Shown: positions 49,738 through 62,280, counted from the stretch's first letter. The stretch: DNA of 64,000 nucleotides from Lepeophtheirus salmonis (GCF_016086655.4 NC_052135.2:18752363-18816362), one strand, 5' to 3'. The notes: generated by a model not told the origin, from the sequence alone. Program-made: numbers and translations.

Positions 49738-50235
49738 GGGTGCATCAAAAGTCACATGTTCTTGCATTTGCTTACCTATTCTCTCAAACGTGACAATTGG
49801 TGATCATAGAAAAATGTATACAAAAAATCAAAAGGCAGTTTTGGGTGTCCAAACAGCGTTTATGTGTTTGGGATATATCATAACAATTCTTAATTTTCAC
49901 AAATCTAAAAAATGACCATAAATATGTGAAAAATACTTATTTTTGGAAGTTATTTTGTAGCTTTGAATTAAAATAATTGATTTAAAACATAATTAAAGTT
50001 ACAAAATGAAATTAAAATTATCTAAGTAATATTATTATTAGAATAAATTTGTTATCTTTTAAAATAATGGAAGTTCAAAGTTTTTATATGGTATTAAAGT
50101 GCACGGTGTCTAACCAGGAACATCTTCGATCTCGTTAATTAACACACATGTTTATATCACCAAGTGCCACATTTGAGAGAATAGGTAAAAAAAATCTAAT
50201 AAAAGTTGAACAGACATGGGGTGTTTTATGCACCC
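49738..50235. mobile_element. 498-bp MITE with long terminal inverted repeats and TA duplication
   Basis: The left end starts GGGTGCATCAAAAG and the right end, reversed, GGGTGCATAAAACA. About 40-60 bases inward both read TTACCTATTCTCTCAAA, followed by GTGACAATTGGTGAT on the left and GTGGCACTTGGTGAT on the right. The terminal repeats thus run about 70-85 bases with an indel. TA lies just outside both ends (49736-49737 and 50236-50237). There is no coding capacity. TA targeting points to a Tc1/mariner-type transposase acting in trans, but its ends differ from the two mariners in this window. Confidence 0.85.
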
Positions 50236-50879
50236 TAGCAAACATATTAATTGAATACATGTATCTGCATATTACCTGTACAATAATGGTTTGAACATGA
50301 CTAATTTATTGTTTCTTCGTTTTTTACCATTGCTTCGTTCAAGAACTGACCTTTGTCATTAATACGTATACCAGGTGGATATATATGAGTACGAGTCTAT
50401 TCCTTAACAATAAGATAATCTTTCTTCAAGGATCTTGACATGTATTGAGGGAAATATAGGATCTGAATTTCTATGCAGTTCTTGCTTATTTGCACTTCCA
50501 TTACTATCTTCTCGTGTTTGTCTAAATTAACCATGTACGAATCAAAAATAATCTAGAAAAACTGTATGATACCTCTTTTGTCTCATTTTGAACAGTATTA
50601 ACTAAGTATATATTGAGTGAGTGATTAAAAGTTTCCATGTTTTTTGATAGTAGGTTAACTACCCAAAAGAAATATTGAACGAAAATCATGAAAATTAGCC
50701 ATTCAAATTTATTGTGTTACTTCTATAATATATACGCCCTATTATTTCATTAAATTATTTCAGTTAATATATCCTTGATATCCTAATTTCTGGGATTTTG
50801 TTCCTATATAGTCCTCCGAAGAGAATACATTTATATTTTTTTAGAGCTGGTTGAGAACTATTACTATCTTTATGTACAA

Positions 50880-51025
50880 TTTTGCGACGCCTCCGAATGA
50901 TATATCAAAAAATTAAATATAAGATAATTATTTCAAAAATACAAATTAAATCCAAACTCACTTTTGAACAAAATCATTCCAGCTTTCTGTTGTGCTGATG
51001 GGCCATATTTTACATAGTATACCAA
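50880..51025 (-). repeat. Family C repeat, 5' part, reverse
   Basis: On the minus strand: TACTATGTAAAATATGGCCC, ATCAGCACAACAGAAAGCTG, GAATGATTTTGTTCAAAAGT and GAGTTTGGATTTAATTTGT. These match the start of family C. Confidence 0.55.
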
Positions 51026-52094
51026 TTGTAGGAACATTCGGTCTCACATTTTAAATTTTCAGTATCATCCTGAATGATGGAATTTTATATATCAATCAGT
51101 GATTTCATCATCAATCTATCTGAGCTACCTTCACGACAAGATCTTTTTTCACTCGCAACCTTAGCTTTCAAAAAGAAAAACAAACATTAAACAAAAAAAT
51201 ATGATATCTTTTGAAATTTTTGGAATGCTAAAATATCTTTGGACAAGCAAAAATGTAGTTATTTAATTCATAAATACGAAGAAGCAAAAATTTTTGACGG
51301 AAACAACTGTAAAAGAAATCCAATGCATTTTTTTTTTCCAGAAAATGAATTGTACTTGAAAGTTTAAACAATATACATCCCATGCTTATAAAAATAATTT
51401 GTTCTTCAATTGGTTATGTCTAAATTAAGAATTTTGACACACTGTATATTATTTTTAATGAAAAATACTTCAAGTTAAAGTAACAAATTTAATGGGTTAA
51501 CAGTGAACACTGATATAAGGTATTTATACTTTTTTCAAAAACCGATGACAAGGCTGGTACTAGAACATTTGAAGTCCTCTATTTAGAATCAATGCAATTT
51601 CAATATATATATATAGGTACTTTGATTATAATTAATTATCATCAGGATTATATGATTAGAGGAAACAGTGAGGGTCTTTGCATATATCCCCTAATGACGT
51701 CACACTTCTCATGAGTATTTGTTTGTTAAAAATATTTGAACACTAGATGACGCTTCAAATTTTAAGAACATCGTCATAGCAACGTGTACTTAGCAATACT
51801 AAATAATTTACCTTTCACTTGAAATTATGACTATTGCCATGATGTTTATTATGTTAAAATTTGGCCACTTAATACATAAAATATACCTTTGATGTGTTAA
51901 AATATTATTCAAATCAACAAGAGAGACTCGGTAGTCTAAAAATATCAAACATATCGGGGACAATAAATTGAAAACAGAATATTAATGACGAAATAATATA
52001 GTTATAACCGACGAAATTTATTAATTTACTGGACAGCGAAGTACCTGGGATATACGTTGAATATTGGTTATATTGATATTAAATAATTAAGGCT
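51026..52094. other. AT-rich DNA without recognisable features
   Basis: A TGACGTCA octamer lies near 51704 in a slightly GC-richer patch. No element ends or frames were recognised. Confidence 0.4.
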
Positions 52095-52180
52095 TTATTT
52101 TATAGAAATAATTTTTGAGTATCTAATCTTATCCTTGAAATTTAAACATAAATACCACACTGGACTAAATATGCCTATAA
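52095..52180 (+). repeat. Family C short fragment
   Basis: ATTTTTGAGTATCTAATCTT, ATCCTTGAAATTTAAACATA and ACTGGACTAAATATGCC align with the 3' third of family C near 32610-32680. Confidence 0.4.
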
Positions 52181-52861
52181 ACTTAATATTTAGTAAGTAA
52201 ATAAATAAAAGGGAAATTCCTTAATAACTTGATTTTTACTCAAGCATCATTTCCAGTCGATCTATCACATTTATAGAAATTAATTATGTATTTTGTTCCA
52301 TATTCTATCATTAGAGTAATACAATATCCCTAGAATACTAAATCAAATACCTCTAGCCCTATCATTAGTAAATTAAAAATACTATTTTCATGATAATAAA
52401 ATCTATTAATGTTATTAAAAGAGTAAATTAATGGAGATCTGATATATTACTATTATTTAGATATCTAATATATTTATGTACATTGTTCATGTTTGTTGGT
52501 TCGAAAAAAAACTATAAAGTCGTAATAACTTTCTGAGTAACTACTTAATCGGGTTTTTTCTAAAATCATTGAAATTTCCTTTGTTTACAATCTAAATAGT
52601 TGTTGGTGTAACAACTACTTCATATACATTTTAAATAATTTTCATTTTTCGGTACACAAGACAATAAGTATTTTAAGTTTTTTTCATTTAATTATAGTGT
52701 TGATTTCAAATTCATAATTTTTTGGTTTTTTTGTATGAAGTCCACTCGATTTAAACTTTCTTAAAGCAGAAATCTTACAATTCTGTGATAATGAATTATA
52801 TGGTACTATCGGGAGTAACTGGTATTGCTCAAAGTTATTCGACGTTTACAATAGACGGATA

Positions 52862-52908
52862 GCTTAATATCTTAGATCATGTAATCACGTAGTTCTAAGA
52901 TATTAAGC
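52862..52908. repeat. Perfect 15-bp hairpin
   Basis: GCTTAATATCTTAGA at 52862-52876 is followed after 17 bases by its exact reverse complement TCTAAGATATTAAGC at 52894-52908. No T run follows, and nothing suggests a terminator in this eukaryotic setting. It may be a tiny foldback or chance. Confidence 0.8.
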
Positions 52909-54094
52909 AAACACTCAAAAATTTGAGAGTTCTCCTTATTTGTTCTTCATGAATTTGATATGTATAAGTTTTAAAAAAGTGAATAGGTATTAAATTTAAA
53001 ATTATAAATACTGGTACTAAATAACTTTTATTTAATTAATATATTTAGTATATCCATCTTGCATTAAGATATATAAACCCTTTTTACTATCAGCTCTTTA
53101 CCATTCAACATAGAACTCATTGTGATTTTTTATTACATATTTTTGTTAATATACAAACTAAGTTTTAGCTACACACTACTAGCTACATTTTCATTTCTTA
53201 TATTAAGAAATAACGCTCAAAAATGAGGTATTTGCAAACATTCATACAAACTTGGCTTAATTAGTTTGTATTAGTGAAAAGATAAAAAAGAAAAAGAAAC
53301 CACCATTTTTTCTCCTTTATATGCCGCTTGTGTAATTTCTTATAAATACTTAATAAAAATCCGAAGGAGGAATAACATTTAAATCGATTAAAAATATTTT
53401 AATAAATCATATACTTTCATTAGTGATATTTTTGTTTTCAAACTATAAACCTAAAAATATAAATTAAATGAGTAAATACTAGTATAAATTTATAATTAAC
53501 AGTGGAATTTACATTTTTAATTGTAAATCAACCTCAAAAGACTTCAATTTTGGATTTAAAATTAAATCAATATTGCTGTTAAACTACATATACCTTTTTG
53601 AAGCAAATATTCTTCAGTAAAAGAAATAATATAAGTTATTTATGCTTAAAATAAATTTCTTTGACTTATTAACAAACAATAAATCGAGGAGTTAGTTTTT
53701 TCGATACAAATATCTTTAAAAAATGAATTTTATCAGCCTTTCCATTACATTTTCAAAAAAGTGATAAAATCTATATAAAATATAAAACCATGATTCAAAT
53801 TATTATAATTTTTTGGAAGTTTATTTTGAGTTAATTTAAGGGGGTTTTATTACTGAAAAATTGGTTCAAATATATAAATAGAATAAAAATCCTCAGAAAA
53901 TTCTCAAAAACCAAATTTGATAAAAAATATTTTAGAATACGTAATCAACACATAAAGTACTACTAGAATTAGAAGTAGATATATAACCTAAAAGAATATG
54001 TATTTTTTTAACTTGAGTTATCTATTAATATTTATTTACCCATTTCTTTGTATCGTCCAACTTTTTTCCACAAAAAAGGAAAGAAGAAAAATCA
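52909..54094. other. AT-rich DNA without recognisable features
   Basis: No coding or repeat signal was recognised. Confidence 0.4.
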
Positions 54095-54260
54095 AAAATT
54101 ATAAAGAAACTAGCCAGTTCTTCCCAACTCATTTAATAATAGGCAACTGTTCACAACATTTCAACAACAACGATCTGGTATTTTGTTAATCAAAGTTCTG
54201 AACACTAATAAAGGATAAAAGAAGTAAAAAATATACAGCTAACACAAAAATACTTAAAAG
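54095..54260 (+). repeat. Family A partial copy
   Basis: AAAGAAACTAGCCAGTTCTT, TTTGTTAATCAAAGTTCTGA, ACACTAATAAAGGATAAAAG and ACAGCTAACACAAAAATAC follow the family A order. It aligns with 3110-3255. The frame at 53998-54189 overlaps its start and is not a gene. Confidence 0.5.
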
Positions 54261-55319
54261 TTGTTGATACTTCAAAGATATCACTAAAATGTCCCCAATT
54301 GTCATATTGTAAGCCATAACATTTTTAAAGTCAATTTTCTTTAGTTCTCGTTGGAATTAAACTTTCTTTTTTTTGGACAATCATTTATTCTTTATACATA
54401 ATTTTGAATATTATAAAAATTGTAAACTTTTTGAAATAGCACGTATAATGTATAGCAATAACTGTATTATTATTATGATTGTTGGTTTTGTAATTAATAT
54501 CATGAAAAATAATGTATTTTAAAAAAAAAATGAGGTTTAGTTGTTTGTTGTCATTTTGACATCTCGGATATTAAAGATTTGAAAACAGACATTTTATGTC
54601 AGTGTTAATGAGAGCTACCTATAACTCAAAATCATTTGATAATGATTTAATTTATTTATGCAGTTAATTAATTAATGGGGTGGCCTTAAGATAAATAAAT
54701 TAAATTACATAAATGCAAGGTTCTTGAGACAACGTCTATTCGATTCATGGGTAAAAATGTCCTTGTATTTTTAGCACTTGTATATAAATAGGAAAGAAAA
54801 TAAATGGTGTTCATGATAGTGAAATCCTTGGCATATTCTACAAACTTGGCAAAGAACTAAGCAATCCTTTTTTCAAAATCTTTCTCTACTGAATCATTTA
54901 CTTCAGGGCCTTTGACAAAACAGTAGTAGGTACTTAGGTACGTGGCTCAGACGATAAAAAAATACATATAATAAGGAGAAAAAATATACAATACTGATTG
55001 ATATGTACAGTGTTCATTTGGAAAAAAAATTTTGTCATTAGAATAAGAGTAAGAACATATATATGTCACGAAGAAATATGATTCCAAAGTCGTGAAGGTA
55101 TCATTATATTTTTCATACCTCTGCATGTCTGCTTTTGTTCACCTTCATAAATTGACAATCATATCCTTCATAACAAAACATCTGCAAAAGAAGAGTTTCA
55201 AATGACCTCAAAAAATGATCATCTTCGAACATAAATAAATATTTATTTTTATTTCAGGGCCGTCATTAAATCAAAAGCTAAAATTTTCAGAAACATTCAC
55301 AGATAATTCAGTATTTGCA
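54261..55319. other. AT-rich DNA without recognisable features
   Basis: No feature was recognised in the downstream flank of the pseudogene. Confidence 0.4.
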
Positions 55320-56890
55320 ATCCAATGATTTTGTAACTAACTTTACCATACGCTCTAACGCTTGGGTATATCAAAAAAAAAATCATATTTTCCTTTTGAT
55401 ATAATTATTTCTTTTATATATCTGTCTGTCAAGTGATTTGTTATTGGCCATTCTGTAGCATTTTCTTTCCATTCTATTATTTCATTTTAATATTTTGCCT
55501 GAAATTGAATAGTTGGAATTCTAAGTTTTATAACTGTGTCTGAAATATTACTATTCCTTGCTTCCAAAATCCAATGCCATCCAACTTCACAGATGTGGTT
55601 TCTGTCATCGGTTATAATAGACATCAAAATGACTTCAAGATGACAAAAGTAGCTATTACGTTGCATAATTGGCATGAAATTTTTTTGAGTTTGAGGACAA
55701 AAATGTCTTAATCGTTTTATTGACTCAAATAGGTGTATGGATCCGTTTATAAGAGATGTTTAATTTTTTATTTTGAAAATATAAAACCATATATATTCAT
55801 TATAAAAATAACAATTTCTTCTAGGTTTTTAGATGGATTTTTTGTGGAAACGTAAAGCCTTAAAATGTTATTGGCAGAAGTAATCCATCTAGAATGTGAC
55901 ATTTTCCCGGAATTTCTATTAGACAGTGAGTTTCTACAAGTATCTATAGATACTGATTTACAAATATATAATAGATATTGTTGGTCACTACTTAAGTCAT
56001 TAGTATTTGGGAAGTTATTAAAAAAGTTGGAATTGATAGGGTTATATTGTACAATTTTGATCTTGTCCAAGCTGTTTCCCTATTTTTACGCTTAGACCTG
56101 TGGGTCCTGAAGTTTTACCATCCAAAATTGTATCGAGATGCCTAAGCGGAAGATCCTTTTTATGTAAAAGGTAAATTACCCATTGAAAAGGCCTTTCAAG
56201 AGTTCTTTCCTGGCAAAAAATAATCCCATTTTTGAACCCAGTGTTATTCACAGCTCCATCACCCGACTGCCTGTAAGTCTTTAATATTGGCATCTTCATT
56301 TTTTATAAAACTAATAATGGAAAAACTAATATTTAATACAGATCCAGATACATAAGTAATCTGTCCTAGAAGGTATGATCCAGGTTCTTTTACAATCTTT
56401 ATGTGTTCCTATGTAATTAATTTCAATATTTTTGAATTAGTACTATCAATCGAAGTTAATGTTTTATCTTTCCGTATGTCAAAATAGATAGCTCGTATAG
56501 GCTTATGTAAATTTGAGTTCATAAGAGCTTCACGATTTTTTAATCATTGTTTGAAAACCTTTTAACGATCAGTAATGCCTGTTTTGTTTTGATGATCAAT
56601 TATCCAAAATCTTGAAGTACTGCATAGGTATCTGTAGCCGCAGGACAATTAGAAATTTCGGCTCGGTCACAAATTTTTCTTAAAGCTGATAGATTTTTAG
56701 TTTCATTATTATTTATATAATTCCTCACATATCTGTTTGGCAAACTTTCTTCATAATCAGACGTGTCTGTACTTGTACAACTTGAGGCTTCAGACAACTC
56801 AAATATAAGATGAGTTGGTTCAATGTTCTTTTCTACTAAATTATATTCTTTATCTAATATTTGATGACTTTTTTCTATTTTGAATCGATC
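55320..56890 (-). pseudogene. Decayed copy of a multi-copy invertebrate protein family of unknown function
   Basis: On the minus strand, pieces in shifting frames lie in the order I recall for this uncharacterised family. These are an acidic Ser/Thr-rich start (SEASSCTSTDTSDYEESLPN), ICDRAEISNCPAATDTYAVL with QDFG (about 56600-56680), IRAIYFDIRKDKTL (about 56470-56510), KIVKEPGSY, NTGFKNGIIFCQERTLERPF then QWVIYLLHKKDLPLRHLDTI and LDGKTSGPTG (56100-56240), KMSHSRWITSANNILRLYVS (about 55870-55910), MPIMQRNSYF and TDDRNHICEVGWHWILEARN (55555-55675), then EIIEWKENATEWPITNHLTD and ERMVKLVTKS (about 55340-55350). Stops and frameshifts break it at least five times. The family occurs in arthropods and cnidarians, often in many copies, and may belong to a mobile element. 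No element ends were found. This recognition is from memory. Confidence 0.7.
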
Positions 56891-57241
56891 AAAAAAAAAA
56901 AAAAATTAACCACTCCACCAACAAATATCAATCTAAGTCCACTTTGATCTACTATAAAACTATTTCCTTCTTTCAGTACTTATATATTTTTTCACATACA
57001 CTTTATTTTGCATGAATTTGCATGAAGCAATATCAAATATTGGCTCCAATACATTTTTGAATAGTATTAAAAAAAAATGTAGTTAGGAAAATTTCTCCTG
57101 CCCTTGCGCACTTTATGTAGGCTTTTATACTGATCAAGGGGTTTGTCAATCTTTTGAAATATTCTTTTTTCAGAGACAATAAGTATTTACCATGATTCCC
57201 ATATACCGGTTAGTTTCAAAATAAGTATTTTATAAATGAGT

Positions 57242-57508
57242 TTATGTAACGGATTCTTCGGCGTTGTCTTTAGTTGCATTCGATACTACAAATAACTTCT
57301 TAATATATCCCCAATGGTTGGAAGCACCTTTTATCGGAAATTTTTCCAGTTGACCTGTAAGTGGACAATCAGTTTTGACCTTTGTAAGGTGATGCTTGAC
57401 ACTTTTAAAATTAACTGAACCTCGGTCTAGAATTGTGAATAAACGTATATATTGCAGCTTGATATCAACTAAACCCCAAACAAAAGAAGGAAGAATAACT
57501 GTGTTCAT
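57242..57508 (-). CDS. 88-residue frame of unknown function upstream of the pseudogene
   Basis: The frame opens with ATG, reads MNTVILPSFVWGLVDIKLQY and ends KKLFVVSNATKDNAEESVT. Lys, Asp, Thr and Cys use look more protein-like than most frames here, for example HHLTKVKTDCPLTGQLEKFP. It lies on the same strand about 350 bases upstream of the decayed unknown-family gene and could be an exon or N-terminal piece of it. No domain is recognised. Confidence 0.3.
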   Translation of the reverse strand: MNTVILPSFVWGLVDIKLQYIRLFTILDRGSVNFKSVKHHLTKVKTDCPLTGQLEKFPIKGASNHWGYIKKLFVVSNATKDNAEESVT

Positions 57509-58239
57509 TTTTTATATATACGTAATGAGCATGTAAATCAATTTTTCTGTTTCAAAATCAGTTAGTCGATTCAATTTTTTAGGTTCCTAAATATATGATG
57601 CTAAAAACTCATATTTATTTGAAATTTATTACTTATAAGGTGGAATCATTGAATAGATATTTACAATGATATATTTTGCTATCTTTCTATTCGAATTTCA
57701 AAAATAATGGAAGGAAGTTAACTTTTAAAGGAATTACTATTTTACCTATTCTTTGAATTATATTAAAACAGGTGCGCGTTATACGGGAGTCATTAAAAAA
57801 TTGGTAGGAATTTTCCTTTTTTGCGGGATAAACTATCATTGAATATAAAAATTAAGTAAATACTATTAGATTGTACTAACCTCTAACAATTGTTTATTAA
57901 AAAAATCTTATATATACGCTTAACAAAAAATATAGCTAAATTAGGGTAAATTCTCATTTTTTCAAAAACTTTGAACAAAATATGCCACATGAAGATGAAA
58001 TTGTAGAGCGATGAAACTTTGTACAACTTATTTTCATACTCTAAGACAACTTTTCCACCCTATCCGTAATCGAAAATCAAACCGATCTATATCTATAGGT
58101 AGTGATTTATTTACTAATCTGTCCCAGTTACTAATGGGTTTAACCTAATTAAGGAGCCTTTGATAGTTTCCCCATCTGCAGACAAAATAAAATAAAATAA
58201 CCTTTACAATGTCCCAAATTGCAGCTCAGAGACACGTTA
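57509..58239. other. AT-rich DNA without recognisable features
   Basis: No coding or repeat signal was recognised. Confidence 0.4.
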
Positions 58240-58244
58240 TTTGT

Positions 58245-58435
58245 ATTATATAACCGTGGGTCCTCGAGTGAGGTTAAAAACCATCACTGCTACTTCAAAT
58301 AATTAACCATGGAGTCGTTTATGTTCCAGGTCAACGATTTATACAACATTAACTTGGGGCTTCGAGGCAGATTAAAAACCACCACCACCATATCGAGAAC
58401 CATAAAGGACCCCTCCTATTTCAAAATATTTTTTA
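58245..58435 (+). repeat. Two diverged tandem units of about 100 bp
   Basis: The first unit has GGGTCCTCGAGTGAGGTTAA and AAACCATCACTGCTACTTCA. The second has TGGGGCTTCGAGGCAGATTA and AAAACCACCACCACC, then CTCCTATTTCAAAAT. Composition is GC-richer than the flanks. Confidence 0.4.
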
Positions 58436-58943
58436 CAAATATCGAATATTGATATCTATACTCAAAAAAAATTCTGGAGATGGAAAAATTATCTATTAAT
58501 TCTTAGATGGGGGACTCTTATCTGTAGATGGTACAAATCGATAAATGAATCACTATATATTTTGTAACATAGAGGTAAATTATCCTAGAATCATCTTTAT
58601 AATATGTATACTCTGTAATATTAGAACAAGAATTTTAGTTAAGGGGAGACAATGGTGGTACAGTTGAGTATTACTCAAACTCGAAAAAAATCGACTATAG
58701 GAAATTTTCTAACAATTACTGAAACTCGTTCGATGATTTTTTTGAAAATTATACTATACCTAATGAAACTCAAGTAACATCAAAACTCGAAACATTCGAG
58801 GAATGGCCCATAAATTTTTTGTAGAACTTAAGAAGACAGTAAAATATTATATATCATACACGTTTCTTATTAGAAGGAGAAAGTACATTACAAGTTATGT
58901 GATAAGTCTCAAAAACTCAAACTCTAGCTAATTCGAAAATAAA

Positions 58944-59233
58944 CATACGTTGTTAGCTTCATTGTATCTCAGAACTTTTCTTCGAAAAAAAACAAAAAAA
59001 AAATACTGAAAAAAGCCCCAAATTTAGTTGATCAGATGAATAATTTTTGATCAATTCTTCCTTATATTGGAATTAATAATATATTATTGAAGTAATAATG
59101 CAAAACTTTACATGAGCGAATTATAATTAAACCAATCAACGTTTAATATAATGGTAGGACTAAAAGAAGCAAAAACAACGACAGCTGACAACACAATGCA
59201 GTGTAATTTTTATATTAGTGAGGTAACGCCATG
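58944..59233 (+). mobile_element. Family A MITE-like repeat, longest copy
   Basis: The left end CATACGTTGTTAGCTTCATT and the right end GTGAGGTAACGCCATG are inverted with respect to each other. The interior holds CCCCAAATTTAGTTGATC, AACCAATCAACGTTTAATAT, AAAAGAAGCAAAAACAACGA, CAGCTGACAACACAATGCAG and TGTAATTTTTATATTAGTG. At 290 bases it is the longest member here and a useful guide to the family consensus. Confidence 0.65.
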
Positions 59234-60620
59234 AATACGAATTCAAAGCAGACCAAAAAAAATCAAAATCGTCTAAAATTGATCATTTTGTCCCAAATAC
59301 AACACTATTTAGCATAATCAGGCCAACATTTTGTTTTCCGTGATATCCTTATCACAGATTTCATTAGATTTGTCACTAATTATATTTATTTTTTACAAAA
59401 GTTATTTATGGGATTACCATTATTAGTGTGATTGTCAAGGACTTGATGCAAGACTTTCTTATTTTAACGGACTCGTTTTAATTGTTTTGACACTTTGTTA
59501 TTGCATGAATAGATACAATGATCTTATTTTGAAGATTTGATATGTCTATTGTATCGATGAATGTGCATATAATGTCTTGAACAAACTAAAAAAGCTTCAG
59601 TAAGATCCTTGGAACATTAAGCCACAATAAAAAGGAGAAAATTGATCACTTTTACGAGCAATGATAGATTTTTTGGTTGTTTTCTCCATTACTCAACAGT
59701 TAATTTTTGACAACATAAAACGTGATTATATTAGTGATAATGTATTTATCTTGAGAAATTTTTTGAAGTGTCTTGATTTCGATCCTTCAAAGTCTTGTTT
59801 TGTTTTCAAGGCCCAAGCAACTGAGACATTAAAAAAGGAGCCTTTTTATTTATTTTTTAAGTTATGTTTCCATTTTTAAGTGCACATAATTTTATTTCAT
59901 TTCTATAATTAACTTTTAGTGATGAAACTAATACTTACTTTTTAGTCAATGAATGCAAATATCAAATGTGGCACATAAAAAAAGAATGTGACCCTCTTTA
60001 TAATTATATTAGGAATACTCATTGTGTTTCATTAATAAGTGAGAAAGAACCAATTGATTTGATAAATCATGCATCAAATATGATTTTATGCAAAAATGGC
60101 AGAAAAAAAGGATAAGTGTCAAATGGGAAAAGATGCTGGAATTGTTTTCTTCCTTACATAGAGACGTATAATAAACATTTTTATATTTTCAACCGTAAAT
60201 AAAACTAGGTATAGGATGACTTTTTATCATCTAGATCAGTTATCTTGTAATAAGGGGATCTTGTCTTCAATACATGAGTTATCTTATAACATAAAAAAAC
60301 CCACAGTAATATTTCATACAGGATTTAATATTTTTAATATTTTATTTTTAACTTGCCATGTACATGATTTAACAAATAAATTTGGACTGTTCCGACTTAC
60401 TTTAGTATATAGACGTATATTATTTAAGAGATAATGCAAGATAGTACAATGGAGGTTGGTAACTTCTTTACTATTTTTTATTATTATTATTACCGATGCA
60501 GAAGTAAAAATAAAGGGGACCACATCCCTCTTAATATCGTAGGTTCATCTTTAGGTGTCGATATTTAGTTTTTTTCTCTTATAACTCACGTCATCTTATA
60601 CGAATTAAGTCATTTTTCTA
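59234..60620. other. AT-rich DNA without recognisable features
   Basis: The frames at 59661-59879 and 60216-60434 are Phe/Leu-rich with no recognised domain. Confidence 0.4.
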
Positions 60621-60697
60621 CCTTGTCACTTTTTTCCTATCCTATTTTTCCCTTGTCACTTTTTTCCTATCCTATTTTTTCCCTTGCCAATTTTTTC
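60621..60697 (+). repeat. 30-bp tandem repeat, about 2.5 units
   Basis: The unit CCTTGTCACTTTTTTCCTAT + CCTATTTTTC occurs at 60621 and 60651 without change. A third, partial and diverged unit (CCTTGCCAATTTTTTC) follows at 60682. The identity of the first two units points to recent slippage. Confidence 0.9.
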
Positions 60698-61243
60698 TGA
60701 CTACATCAAATAGGACAGGTACAGAGTTATAGAGTCAAAGAATATTTGCGTTTAGGATCAATTTGCTTCTACCACCAACCTATTAAGAAACATTGATTTT
60801 TGAACACAACACTAGTTTTTCTTAAAATCAAGATCCCTCAAATACTTCAAAATTAATTTGTTGCTTTTAAGAGTAAACAAACAAAAAACGTTTGAAATAT
60901 TGATTGAAATAGGAGTAGATAATGTTTAGAAAGAGGGCATGGGTACTTAGGTATAAGGAAGATCTATTGATGAACATCAAAGTTAGATCTAAGGTGTGGC
61001 TTCGAATTTGGGATTTTTCTTCTTCTTCTTTAAATTATCTATGTAAAAGGAGTAGGAATTGATGAGAAACAATTAGGAATGAATACAAAAGGGATATGTA
61101 TATTGTATAGGTAGGTATGTCGAGCTATTCAGTGGGTTTTAGATTGATGAAAGAAAGAGAAAAAGTTATGTATATACACTATACTGTCCCTTTTTAGGCT
61201 TAATATTATTAATCCCATCACAAAAACCCTTTCTGCTGAGGAC
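60698..61243. other. AT-rich DNA without recognisable features
   Basis: No coding or repeat signal was recognised. Confidence 0.4.
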
Positions 61244-61553
61244 TAGTATTGGGTAAGTCCTTATTTAGAACAGAGGACCGCTGTCCAGTACTGAGCCCAC
61301 TTGTCGGCCATTGAAGGCTACGTGACGCCATTGAGAGTATTTTTCGTTTTTTTATTATGTTATATAATATAATTAATTATAAGTATAACTAAATTAAATA
61401 TAATATGTTTGTATTATATTGCATTAAAATAAAAACAGGCATATTTTTGCTCCATGCGCAGAATGCTCTTAATCATATTTGGCTTAATAAACAGTTGGCA
61501 ATATTAGGAAAATTCTAAGGACGGACGGGACAAGTCCTAGGACTGGACTGTAC
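61244..61553. repeat. Scattered GGACT/AGTCC-rich repeat patches
   Basis: The first patch has GAGGACTAGTATTGGGTAAG, TCCTTATTTAGAACAGAGGA and CCGCTGTCCAGTACTG. The second, at 61518-61553, has AAGGACGGACGGGACAAGTC and CTAGGACTGGACTG. The words are partly self-complementary, and both patches stand out as GC-richer. They may be remnants of one element with AT-rich DNA between them. Confidence 0.35.
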
Positions 61554-62280
61554 ACAACTTTATTCAACACATTTAAAAAACCTTTTAAGCCATTTTTTAA
61601 ATTGGATATTTGTGTCAAATTGTTCATTTAAAGGACTCTTGTACTGTCTCAAATTTGATGTTATGAGTCAAAAATTGTACTTTTTTTTGTTTTAGATGCA
61701 CAATGACTAAAATGGCCTAAGAGGGCTAACACTTTGCCAAAGTCAACTTTTTCATTTTCCACTGCATAAAATTTCTTTCGAACAGGAAGGGGGGGAAGGG
61801 GGCTGGTATTAAGTTAAAAACGGGATAGTCAAATATACACATATGTGGAGGAACCGCTCTCTTTTTTTTATTCGATCAACATTATTAAAATCATGATGCT
61901 TTAAGTAAAAAATTAACAAAAAAAATCTTTTAGCAGGTTTTCAACGTAATTCTTTGGGTCCTATATAAATAAACCTTTCCAACTTCCATCATTCTTCTAT
62001 GTACACCAAAAACTTCTCCCACCTATGTATGTACCTATCTATAGTAAACCAACACCCTAATTGATTATTTTATAAGTTTATTTTTTCTTTCTTTTTCTTA
62101 AAACAAAAGGTTATATAATGAATTCCTTAGAAAAATACTTTAATATAATTCAACCTATATTCCGTTACAATGTTAATACCTTCGTGTACCTATCACATAG
62201 GCAGTGATTTAACACAAAAATAATCTTTAATAAAATCAAGAAAAGGAAAATAGATGTACGATTTATTTATTTTGTACCAT
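61554..62280. other. AT-rich DNA without recognisable features
   Basis: A G-rich run (GGAAGGGGGGGAAGGGGGCTGG) lies near 61782. Nothing else was recognised. Confidence 0.4.

Noticed and set aside
59661..59879. 72-residue frame as a small gene
   Set aside because: Phe/Leu/Ile-rich composition typical of chance frames in T-rich DNA; no signal or domain.
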